From Stagonosporopsis chrysanthemi (Eukaryota > Ascomycota > Dothideomycetes > Pleosporales > Didymellaceae): a DNA stretch of 16,695 bases. The notes below the pieces were generated by a model. The model was given only the letters and a program-made list of their open reading frames with translations, was not told where the DNA came from and ran no database searches. Numbering within the stretch: position 1 is the first letter of the stretch; every line of letters starts with the position of its first letter. The position numbers and the translations under genes were made by a program. Of this stretch, positions 1 through 8,522 are shown one piece after another. The stretch is from contig JAFISE010000344.1 in NCBI GenBank assembly GCA_022560025.1, positions 1 to 16,695 of the forward strand, read 5' to 3'.

Positions 1-118
1 CTCCATGTTCTTGTGCCCCCCCCCCCCCCAACCAGCGAATAAAAGGAATCGTCCTCCTTCTGAAACCCCCCGCCCCCAAGGTTTGATAGCTTTCCGCCCC
101 CCCCCCCCCCCCCCCTAG
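1..118. repeat. C-homopolymer runs (G-runs on the - strand)
   Basis: There is an uninterrupted run of 14 C at 16-29, a C6-G-C5 run at 66-77, and a run of 19 C at 97-115. On the - strand this gives four G-runs within 100 bp, a G-quadruplex-prone arrangement. The last run is followed by TAG at 116-118, so the segment could be the pyrimidine tract and 3' splice site of an intron in the gene fragment that follows. Homopolymers this long are hard to sequence, so their lengths, and any reading frame across them, are unreliable. Confidence 0.7.
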
Positions 119-626
119 ACCCCAGGCTAAAGCAGAGCTGATACAGAAGGACACTGCGGCGCTGGCGAATATCAAAATCGTCACCCTATGGTTCCGAGAT
201 TTGCCACACGCACCTGAACGGCTGACAGCAATGCTCAGAAATCTATTGGAGATGATACCTCTGCTGAAAACGCTGCGTGTCAACCAGACAAATGCAGTTT
301 CTATTTCAACCTCTCTGAGCACATCTGAGAAGTGGCCCTCTCTCAAATTAGTGCAGCTGACCACGAGCAAGCGACTGAAGACCCCGAGCTCTCACGGTCG
401 AGAGATTGGTACATTTGTGACTCCAGTCGTAGCTTGGGTCTACAGCTAAGGCAAGTCTCGGGCACTACTCTGGTCTGCAAAGGACATTACGTCAGGAGGT
501 CTAGGCTCACGCGTATTAGAGCTTTTGCGTTCAGTCCTTCCATTAAATCCCTCAATGAAAGGTGAATGGGTGAGGACGGTCAAGATGATCGAGTGGAAGG
601 AGCAAAGTTGCGAGGCGTACACCTGA
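119..626 (+). pseudogene. 3' part of a leucine-rich, F-box-protein-like gene with an in-frame stop
   Basis: One frame is open from about 119 to TAA at 447-449 and then continues in the same frame to TGA at 624-626. The first part has the look of a fungal F-box/leucine-rich protein, with hydrophobic beta-helix stretches such as IKIVTLWFRDLP and MIPLLKTLRV. The second part is also protein-like (LGSRVLELLRSVLPLNPSMK, then WVRTVKMIEWKEQ). The 5' end is missing beyond the window edge or behind the poly-C run. The internal TAA could be a nonsense mutation; CAA to TAA is a CpA-to-TpA change. Alternatively it could lie in a short intron: a GTAGCT...AAAG intron at 429-482 (54 nt) would keep the frame, though its donor is weak. 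The family assignment rests only on general pattern. Confidence 0.4.
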
Positions 627-1194
627 ATCACGGTCTCAGTGAGCTAAACAGGGGATCAGGGTGCCTTGATACCCAGGAATGCGATGGCCAATCGACTAGT
701 GTGGTCTAAAAATCATGCTCGAGTTCCGTAGAATCATCACAGTTACGATGGGATTACTCAGTTATTGCTCAATATGGCTCCTAAATACTATCTTACGAAC
801 TCATCAAATCATTTATGGCCCAGATGTGACTGATTGTAGCACTGATGTGGCGGCAGTGGAGGAAGAGGGCAAAGAAAATAAAGCCTGGCTTAGAGACACT
901 GAAATGCATGGAATGGGTACGAGTCTGATGTCGCCGGGATGTTCACTTATTGAAATTAACACAAGATATGCAGAGAGATAGAATGGCTGCATAACCCCAT
1001 TCACGTTGTCAAAAGGGCGGACAAACATTGATCACAGCTCCGCAGGAGCAGATTATATAGCCCCCAAAGGGCATAGCCATACGCTGGTCTTTCTAGACAT
1101 AAGGGCAGACACTTCTTACATGACCCAGGCTATTAGATCTTTTTCCCTCTTGTTACATTGGTACCACTGTTCTAAGTTTCGTGCTTCCAGACGA
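627..1194. other. Intergenic region before gene A; no supported gene
   Basis: No convincing coding region is seen. The longest open stretch, about 88 codons at 715-981 on the + strand, has no recognisable domain. A TATATAG motif at about 1054-1060 lies roughly 60 bp before an in-frame ATG at 1120 and 135 bp before the ATG chosen for gene A at 1195, so it may be the TATA element of that gene. Confidence 0.4.
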
Positions 1195-2082
1195 ATGTCG
1201 GCGCCCTCCTTCTTGACCATTCCCCGCGAAATGCGCGACCTTGTCTACAGAAACCTGCGCCATTCCACCCAGACCACATGGTCCTGTCACTATCATGGAA
1301 ATCGGAGCGCGTCCCAGCTGGGCATGGATCATGCGCCAATTGTGAACATCAATCGGCAAATCTACCACGAATACTGGGAAACGTCCATAACAGCGATGAA
1401 TGCCACAATTGATATGCGGCACGATCAACAATACAACGAACACCGAGAATCGGGGTGGCCTCATGAAGTCGAAGAACCTATAGATTCACTCAACGCCAAT
1501 GTTGCCGCTCACTTGCGGAGCCTTGTGGTTCTTGTGCATGAGAGATGTCCTCGATTGGCAACGATTCGCGTCATTCTGCGCTGCGACTTTGACGCAATCA
1601 GTGAGCACGAACTGCTGCAGCTGGAGTATCCTTATAATGATGAAACGCTTCGCCAGGCCCCGTGGGTAAGAGGAACAGTCGCGAAGAAGATTGAGTCAAG
1701 GCGAGAGCAGTACTCGCCCGATCTGGTCGGTATAGCATTGAGATACCGCGGGCACGGTCATTACACCATCCTCCATCAGGATGAGCTCGGAATCAAATCT
1801 TTCCTTGTATATGGCGATCAAACTATCGCGCCTCTGGGCTTGTAAATAGACAGCATGGTCGATATTGCGTCATACGCTTACACGCTTTCGACCTCAGACC
1901 ACTTGCTGAGCGCTCCACAGCTGTGGTCGCAATGGGGCGATCAAGCCTACCCAGACGACTGGCTTAGGGACTTCGATGAGGGAATTGTCGCGAGGATCCG
2001 TGGTAGGGAGTGTAGGATGCTGAAGTGGACAGACGAGAGAGTCAAGATCAAGAGCGATCGAACTTTGCCCGAATTTACTTAG
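1195..2082 (+). CDS. Gene A: F-box-like/2EXR-like protein, interrupted by an in-frame TAA
   Basis: The protein begins with an F-box-like motif, FLTIPREMRDLVYRNL (residues 6-21), followed by a region containing INRQIYHEYWETS and a hydrophobic strand, LRSLVVLVHERCPRLATIRV. This order is shared with gene B at 10774-11892 (LGLPREIRDQIYSHL, TCTRLYEEYRES), so the two are paralogues. The frame runs from ATG 1195 to TAA 1843-1845, then continues without shift to TAG 2080-2082. The part after the stop still resembles B's C-terminus (CRMLKWTDER versus RRMKEWQERR). ATG 1195 was chosen because it immediately precedes the domain and has a purine at -3; an upstream in-frame ATG lies at 1120. The stop may be a real lesion, or lie in an intron: 1842-1910 (GTAAAT...GAG, 69 nt) or 1807-1920 (GTATAT...CACAG, 114 nt). 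The distance between conserved blocks matches B better without an intron. Proteins of this type are numerous and mostly uncharacterised in Dothideomycetes. Confidence 0.55.
1842..1910 (+). other. Interruption in gene A: nonsense codon or alternative intron
   Basis: TAA at 1843-1845 splits a frame that is otherwise open. An intron at 1842-1910, with donor GTAAAT and a poor GAG acceptor, would remove it and join TT|C in frame. The change CAA to TAA is also the transition expected of RIP-like CpA mutation. Transcript reads would decide. Confidence 0.3.
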
Positions 2083-2224
2083 CGATTGGGATTGCCTACT
2101 CCAGACAATGATATCGACAATGATCTTTGGCTGCATGACAGTATGAAAAACTGTTTCACCCGTACGAGTATCGCGTGTGATGCTGGGTTTGGCGACTGCT
2201 TGAACTGTGATCTCTCTCCTAGTC

Positions 2225-2230
2225 AATAAA
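2225..2230 (+). terminator. Possible polyadenylation signal AATAAA for gene A
   Basis: AATAAA lies about 140 bp after the TAG of gene A and about 20 bp before the stop codon of the convergent VPS34 gene. If used, the two transcripts would overlap at their 3' ends. Fungal poly(A) signals are loose, so this is only a candidate. Confidence 0.25.
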
Positions 2231-2250
2231 CTTGAGGCAATGTGTTGTTT

Positions 2251-5040
2251 CTACTTCCGCCAATACGTCTGCACAAACTCGTGTGCCCAGTCAATAACCC
2301 CTGCCTTCCAATCGCCCATGCTCTCTTCTACGAGGCGTTCGAACATCTCTGCCGCCTCACCTTCGCTCTTGCCCATCCACATGCGCTCCTGGACCTTGCG
2401 AACCGAACCCTCACGCTCAACTTTGATGTCCGGGATGTTAGCGCCTTGCATGAGCGCAAACAAGTTGAGCAACAGATTGGACGACTTGCGCAGCGTAGAC
2501 CAAGCTGTGAACGCGTATTCCTTGAAGCTGAGATAGTTGGGATGTGTAGCGCCACCCATGCCTTCTATCATCTCTCGACAGAGTTTCATCTGGGGCGCAA
2601 ATGGCTTCGGGTCACGACCGAGAATGTAGCCGAAGTCAACGTGAAAGAAGGCGCCGGAGGGCGCGATGAGTAGGTTGTCCAGATGACGGTCTCCAACACC
2701 CAGGAGGTATGTGATGACACAGTAACCTGCACAGCTCTTGATGTATGTATCCATTGCCTCCTTCTTGACACCAAGGTCAGCATGTATATCCGGGTTATTC
2801 GCTCGAAGGTAGGCTAGGAGGGAACCCTTATGCTTCTGGCATGCAGCTGCGATACTCATTGAGGGTACGAACTGGAAAGCACCGGCGGACGTGGATGTGG
2901 CGAGAATGCGGTAAGGTGTAAGCTTCAAGTCGAGGTTCTCCTTACGGAGAAGTCGATCCATGAGTGTGATAATTTGAATCACAAGCTGGTCCTGGCGCAA
3001 GTCGTCGCCAAATTTGAATATGATAGGATAGTTTTGAGAGTGGCTAGTGCGAAAATTGAGCACGATGGGCAGGAGAGATGACTTCAGTACATTGCAATTC
3101 TCCGAGTCGATGCCAGTGATATAGACGGAGGGATCCAGTGGAAGTGGGAGAGACTCAAAGTTGGTGAGTTCATTCTTGGGGTCGGCGAGAGCTTTCTTCA
3201 GGCGCGCAAGTTTCGCAGGCCGATCTCCACCACCGAAGCGTACATCTTTTGAGATTTTAGCCAAGATAGTGAGAAGCTCACCTTGACGACGGAAGGTGTT
3301 GCGTGTGTCGATACCCTCCGGTGTCTTCTCTAGCTCGACCATGAAGTCATATTCGACCTTGGCGAACAGATCACGATGTTCGGGTTCTTGATCGGAGCTC
3401 ATGTCGCTGATTTCGACCATAAGGTACCAGTGGAAGAAATTTCCTAGTGCAAAGCTGCTCGCAGCTCGAGTGACCAAGAAACGTGCAAGGGACGAATCAT
3501 CACCCTCTCCAGCTGCTTCATACTTCAAGGCTTGTACGAGCTGGAGAAGGTACAGCTGCAGCTCTTCGTCATCTGCCTTCTTGAGGCGTTCGACGGCATA
3601 GCTTCGCACTACTGGATGGTCGAAATGGGGGCCAAGAAGTTCCAGCGCATCGTCTACATCGATTTCTGCCCACTTGTCGAGTAAAGGAGCAGCTTGGCGT
3701 GCTTCTCTAGGGTTCTTCCAGTTCACGCATTTGACAAACTTGGTCAAAGCACGCTTGTCGCGAAGCAGGAAATATCGGAACTTCCAGATGTCGTCCCTTT
3801 CGTGTGATGTGATTTCCTCGAGCGGTCCCTTGGCCATGAGCAGATTTAGCTTATCGCGAACATGCACGTTAGGCTTTCTGTCGCGGTCCAGCGAGTCGGT
3901 CTGCTGGCTACGCATCAGTTCTCGGTGCTTGTCTTCAGCTGGGTTAACCCTTCTCCCAATCTCGGGGTCATAAATCTTGATAAGGCGGCCAGCGTCAGCG
4001 TCCCCATAGCCGACGCCATCAACGTCGATCCCAGGACCAAATGAGACTTCAGGTGGCGGACGCAGACGAACGTCCGACTCTGCAGGCAACCGCAAGTCGG
4101 AAATAGGTGGTGGTGGGTATTCGACATCTGTATAAACAATGGCGTGGTCGAAGCGCGGGAACTCGATGTCCAGGTAGAACAGCTCCAGATCGTCCTCGTG
4201 TTCGGGGGTACCATTGCTGGTCCCATTTGTATCCTTTCGTTGGTTGAGCGCAGCTGCCTCAGCTTTGAGCGCATCGTTGCGGATCTTCATCATCTTCTTG
4301 TATACCAAATTGTCGAGCCAGGTGTTGGTGGGTAAGTCTCCCATTTCCTGCTTCTTCAACAGATCTTCCAGGCGCTGCATCTCCGCAATCTGCTCATCAA
4401 CTGTATCCTCCACCACCGGAGCTTTCCGGTGTCGGCGCGCTGGGGGAATAACTGACGGTGTCGTGGTGTTCGACAATCCGTCTGCTGCCTTGTGACGATG
4501 TATCCTGCACCGCTGCCGGCCCTTTTGCAGTGTGTTGTCCTTGTCGAACAATGGTATTGTGGTTCCGCCGAAAGGCACAGCGTGCATGTTTGAGTCGGTG
4601 TCTTCGAGTGGCGATAGGTCCCATAATGTGATGGCAAGCTGTGCAGAGGAAGGGAGGTTGGCGTAGGTGACGGGCAGTTCGAGCCATTCGTTCCATATGC
4701 GCGCATTCTTGAATGACTTGTAGGCGGTCTGGACGGGGATGGTGAGAGGTTTGCTGTCAGCCCAGATCTGCGCAGTGACATACAGCTCAAAGTATGGACT
4801 GCACAGTATTAGCTACCTCTCTATCAGCGTTCCATTGTCTCTCACTTGATGTTTGAGGCTCGATGCCTGAGATCTGGCCGCCTTAGCAGTACTGAATAGG
4901 GTATCTGCTTTTGATGTCCATCTAGACGGTCTCTGTCATCTCTTAGCTGGCGCCAGTCACTGCTCTGCGGTAGCTCACATCTTCACATGCACCGACAGCT
5001 CCGTCAGGTCGAGTGACGTCGCAAAATTGAAGGCTTCCAT
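2251..5040 (-). CDS. VPS34: Class III phosphatidylinositol 3-kinase VPS34
   Basis: This kinase phosphorylates phosphatidylinositol to PI3P on endosomal, vacuolar and pre-autophagosomal membranes, in complexes with VPS15 and VPS30/Beclin. The model has three exons on the - strand: 5040-4979, 4932-4846 and 4798-2251. The introns are 46 nt (GTGAGC...GACAG) and 47 nt (GTGAGA...GCAG, branch-like CTAAT); both interrupt codons after the second base. The product is 898 aa, normal for fungal VPS34. The start MEAFNFATSLDL is the typical N-terminus. The C2 domain covers about residues 1-270 (YFELYVTAQIWADSKPL in its first part). The helical PIK domain covers about 350-550 (IWKFRYFLLRDKRALTKF, IDVDDALELLGP). 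The kinase domain carries GDDLRQDQ (647-654), the catalytic loop GDRHLDNLL (D753, N758) and DFG (771-773), ending in ...FVQTYWRK. All key kinase residues are present. Taking ATG 4587 as the start would lose the first half of the C2 domain. Confidence 0.96.
4799..4845 (-). other. VPS34 intron 2 (47 nt)
   Basis: The donor is GTGAGA and the acceptor TGCAG, with a branch-point-like GCTAATAC near the 3' end. It joins ...LRHRASNI to NPYFELYVTAQIW, restoring the expected C2 strand order. Confidence 0.85.
4933..4978 (-). other. VPS34 intron 1 (46 nt)
   Basis: The donor is GTGAGC and the acceptor GACAG. Removing it joins ...SVHVK-I to DRLDGHQKQIPYSVLL, which is the conserved start of the VPS34 C2 domain. 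Without removal the frame meets TGA almost immediately. Confidence 0.85.
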
Positions 5041-5398
5041 CGTGAGCGGTGAGGAAGCTGTGCGCTACCGCTGTCCATCGGCGCGCAATATCGAAAAGCT
5101 TCCGCAAAGGCTATGCCTGCCCAAGAGCAATGTCGGACGAGACTCTCCGCTGTCCCAAGTGTCACTCCACTGGATCAGATGGCCGAAACGTGGGGTGAAG
5201 CTTGAGCTTGGGTGCACAGACGCACCTGCTCCACAAAGCGACAAGGGTACGCGTTCAAGCGCTTGCACGTGACATATGCCGCCCCACACTTTCTTCACGA
5301 AATCGCGCTAAGAGAAGCAAACGGCAGCCGCGTTTGGCTGCGAATATCGAACCTCAACGCCATTCTTCTTATCGATCGTCCGCACAAGACAGGCCGCT
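5041..5398. promoter_or_regulatory. Shared divergent promoter of VPS34 and NSE4
   Basis: Only 358 bp separate the two start codons, so both promoters and 5' UTRs must lie here. ACGCGT at 5249-5254 matches the MluI cell-cycle box bound by MBF, which in yeasts drives G1/S genes; this suits NSE4. CACGTG at 5266-5271, within GCACGTGAC, is a bHLH (E-box/Cbf1/Pho4-type) core. The assignments come from short motif matches only. No clear TATA box was seen. Confidence 0.55.
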
Positions 5399-7041
5399 AT
5401 GGCGCGTCTCAATACACACCTCTCAGCTACACCTCAGACACGGGCCTCGACTGTCGATTCGTTATACCGCGAACCCTCCGTCGCGCCTCGCAACAGTAGC
5501 AATGCGCGTGGCTCTACATACTCGGTCTTGAGTCCGTCGCAGTCCTCTGACAAGGAAAACATCGACGATCAGTCACGCGAAGGCACGCCGTCGCCAGCAA
5601 AACGGAAAGGCCTCAGTAACGCGTCTGGACGTATCCCTACGCCTGACACAGGATCCACATCCAGCGGCGCTGGCAACAAACGGAGGCGGACCAACAACTA
5701 TGGCTCAAACGATCCTTCTGGAGTATATGAGGACGAAGACGAAGACGATGAGAATGAAGACGATGAACAGGAAGTTGGAAGGCCAAGCCAACGAAGTGGG
5801 CCAACCACTCAGCCTGAAGAGGACGAAGACAGCCAAAGCAAGCTCTACAACCCCAACCAGGACCCAGAGAAACGGCGACAAGTTCGATACCAGCTTCGCG
5901 ATCACCACCGTCAGCTAGAGGGTCAGTCGGTTGAAGCCTTTTAGATACATATGCACGCTGACAGCTAACAGAGAACCGTGACGCATTTGTCCAAGCCAAG
6001 AACAATGGCCTTTTCGAGCTGCTCAAGAGGAACGATTCGACATTCGGCAAGGTGCGACAGACCGCAGACGCGACAGTCGACTCCAGGTTTCTCGTCACTG
6101 CAACGGATCTAGCGAACAAGAAGCTGCAACAGAGTTTACACGGCAATGGCGGCGCAGGTGTCGATCTCGATCAATTTGTCTCCAAGTGCATTTACTTCAT
6201 GAAGTCTGGTGGTTACAGGCATGGCGAAGAAGATGCGCCAGCGATAGCAGTCGCAGAGGATGAAGAAGAGGATGATACTGGTGATGGTCTTGACTGGGCT
6301 CTGTTCGGACGACGAGCGTGTTTCCCTAGCAACAAGCGACCGCCTACGTCAAGCTTCCTTCTAGGCCCTTTGTCGGTTCAGAAGAAAGTCAGAACCACGC
6401 AACGGCGAGCAACACAACGAAAGGCGCCTGTAGGCCCGGCAACTAGACCACAAGAGGTCAGAGAAGGCGACATCACGCAGTCGGAAAATTCGAACCTCAC
6501 GCATCTGGTCAAGAACATCAAGTCAAAACTGGAGGCGCATTTGGAGGCTGCTGCGGACGCCGCTGTTGCCGAAATCGACGAACTGGAGAAGGAAGTGGGA
6601 GAAGATGCAGTCACGGGGGAAGATGAGGCTGCTGCGTTTGCTAGGCATCGTGTTGCCAGAACTCCAGAGGACGAAGTGGCGGTCCATTTGTTTGATTTTG
6701 CCATCAATCCGCGCGACTTTGGGCAAACGATCGAGAACTTGTTCTACATCAGCTTCTTGGTGAGAGAAGGCAATGCGCAGATTGTCAAGGACGATGATGG
6801 TTTGCCACTACTTGGTAAGCTTTTCGCTGCTCAATTGCAAGCTGTACACTAACGCATCGCAGCACCTGCTGCCCCTCGAGGTGTAACAGAACAACGAGAT
6901 CAGGGCGCACAGAAACATCAAGCTGTGTTTAGTATCGATTATCAAACATGGCAGACTTTCATCGAAGCATACGACATCAGAGAACCGTTGATACCGCACC
7001 GAGTACAGGAGGAAGACGGCGGTGGCGCTCGATGGTACTAA
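5399..7041 (+). CDS. NSE4: SMC5/6 complex kleisin subunit Nse4
   Basis: Nse4 is the kleisin bridging the SMC5 and SMC6 heads and, with Nse1 and Nse3, supports DNA repair and replication-fork stability in the nucleus. The exons are 5399-5921, 5972-6814 and 6863-7041, giving 514 aa. Intron 1 is 50 nt (GTCAGT...CTAACAG) and intron 2 is 48 nt (GTAAGC...CGCAG). Residues 1-150 are disordered, with a KEN tripeptide (52-54), an SPAK site (65-68), a basic GNKRRRT motif (92-98, possible NLS) and an acidic run (111-125). The helical Nse3-binding region is about 160-255 (ATVDSRFLVTATDLANKK, then VDLDQFVSKCIYFM). A conserved block, GLDWALFGRRACF followed by FLLGPLSVQKK, comes next. The C-terminal winged-helix kleisin domain is about 405-500 (NPRDFGQTIENLFYISFLVR, then AVFSIDYQTW and FIEAYDI). 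The gene appears intact. Confidence 0.93.
5922..5971 (+). other. NSE4 intron 1 (50 nt)
   Basis: The donor is GTCAGT and the 3' end CTAACAG. Removal rebuilds a GAG codon (G|AG) and links HHRQLE to NRDAFVQAKNNGLF, a continuous helix expected in Nse4. Reading through would end at TAG 5942-5944. Confidence 0.88.
6815..6862 (+). other. NSE4 intron 2 (48 nt)
   Basis: The donor is GTAAGC, with a branch-like CACTAACG and acceptor CGCAG. Removal rebuilds GCA (G|CA) and joins DDGLPLL to APAAPRG, continuing to the conserved end of the Nse4 C-terminal domain. Confidence 0.88.
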
Positions 7042-8522
7042 GCTTGACAACACTTCACGGCCTTGCCTTGATATGCGCTTCGTTATGACTCGTCTCCTTG
7101 GACTCTTTTCTTGGGCCTCGGCCGCCGCACGATCACGTTTGTTGACCATCGATGCCTCCTTTTTTTACACAAGGCGCATGCTTTCGTTGTATGATATCAT
7201 GATGCGCACTTAGTTCTGCATTTTAGCTGTTCTTCCTCTTCGATACCCCAGATCTCATATTCATCTCATCTTAGCTTCTCGGAGGCCTTTATAGAGTTGA
7301 TGGCTTGGCATCGCAATATCAAATACTTCGTTCGTGTTCATTTCATCTCTCTTCAACCGCGGACATCAAGGGGCATATAATCACATAGTTAGGCAGAATG
7401 TCGGGTTTCTGAAAAGTGAGAAAACATCGTGGAGATAGAGGTACGACGTCCAAGAGAAAGAGAACACACATGCTGACGACACAAGTTCAGCCAGACGAGC
7501 TCATGTAAACACAATCGTTGGAGCTTACCAAAAAGGATTCAGAGAATGGAACGAGGGGAGATTGGCTTTTCATCTATATTCCAATTGGAAGATTGGTGAC
7601 AAGAAGTTGTTCAGAGACATCCAGTATCAGTGGAAAACGTTTCGAATGAAGAGTGCCAGTACAGATACTGTCCATGCACTAGCAGTCTATAGGTTTCCAG
7701 CAATCAAGATGGACAGGGACATTCCACTGTGCTCTAGTTATCTTTCGAGCAAGCATATTCCATGGAAGCCAATCAATTCGAACTTTCCCCAACCTGAGAC
7801 CATGTAGCAAGACACGTAGTCTTCTCAAGGACATCATACAAGCGACTGTCGTGCTTTTGAAAATATTCATACACGTGGGTTCTTGCTGAGGTATTTTGGA
7901 GCTTTGTGAAAGCGACTCATGCTGCCCCAGAGAATTTGCCGAAGTAATTTCTCTTTCTGTGCTAATTTTGATGGTGTTGTTCATAAGCGGGTACCAGTGA
8001 CAGAGCACATCGATGCTTTAGATGGCCACTCTCGGTCATGTTTCATTAAGCTCGCGCCAACAGGCCACACAGATTCGAGCACCGAGAGGTCCTCCTGTCC
8101 ATATTTCTGCTTCGTGCATCACCAAGATAGAAGGGATTCGAGACGCCAGCTTGCCCGCTTTTGGAGCAGAACTCAATGGTTGGCTTTTGCATATGCATTT
8201 TGAGATCGCTATCTTTTGAAAGTTGGAAGAACTACAACAGGGGTTGGTTCAAGATCAGGTTTTGGAGTAGAGGGAAGGCACGATTTGATGTACAAGGTGT
8301 GAGAGCAAACACAGTGCAGAGGGCATGATATGAAAGTCCGGTACATTGAAAACATGTGAGAAGACCGAGACAAAGACGATGGGTACATGTGCCACAATGC
8401 TCGCAATTTGGAAATAGTCAAGCTCGACAACGGTTGTCCAGGTTGTCATTGGGTGGCTCATTGCCATTGCCATTAAAATACACTAACATCATGTGACGAT
8501 GACTTTTCTCTCCTGCACTCTC
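7042..8522. other. Long convergent intergenic region; no supported gene
   Basis: About 1.5 kb lies between the stop codons of NSE4 (+) and the CVNH-LysM gene (-). The open frames of 60-110 codons here on both strands have no recognisable domain and no sensible splice extension, and base composition looks non-coding. It must hold the two 3' UTRs. No tRNA, repeat or transposon end was recognised by eye. Confidence 0.5.

Noticed and set aside
715..981. An 88-codon frame with a hydrophobic N-terminal part, possible small secreted protein
   Set aside because: No convincing signal-peptide organisation, few cysteines, no homologous pattern, and the other strand is equally open.
1006..1194. N-terminal extension of gene A upstream of ATG 1195
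   Set aside because: The frame is open back to 1006 but begins with TTG; the extra residues do not resemble the paralogue, and the only upstream ATG (1120) has a poor context. It remains possible.
4356..4790. A 144-codon open frame on the - strand overlapping the VPS34 5' part
   Set aside because: It is out of frame with the conserved VPS34 coding sequence, and its Pro/Ser/Thr-rich composition is typical of a shadow frame.
7562..8203. Several open frames of 80-110 codons on both strands in the NSE4 to lectin interval
   Set aside because: They overlap each other, have no recognisable motifs or splice extension, and lie where 3' UTRs are expected.
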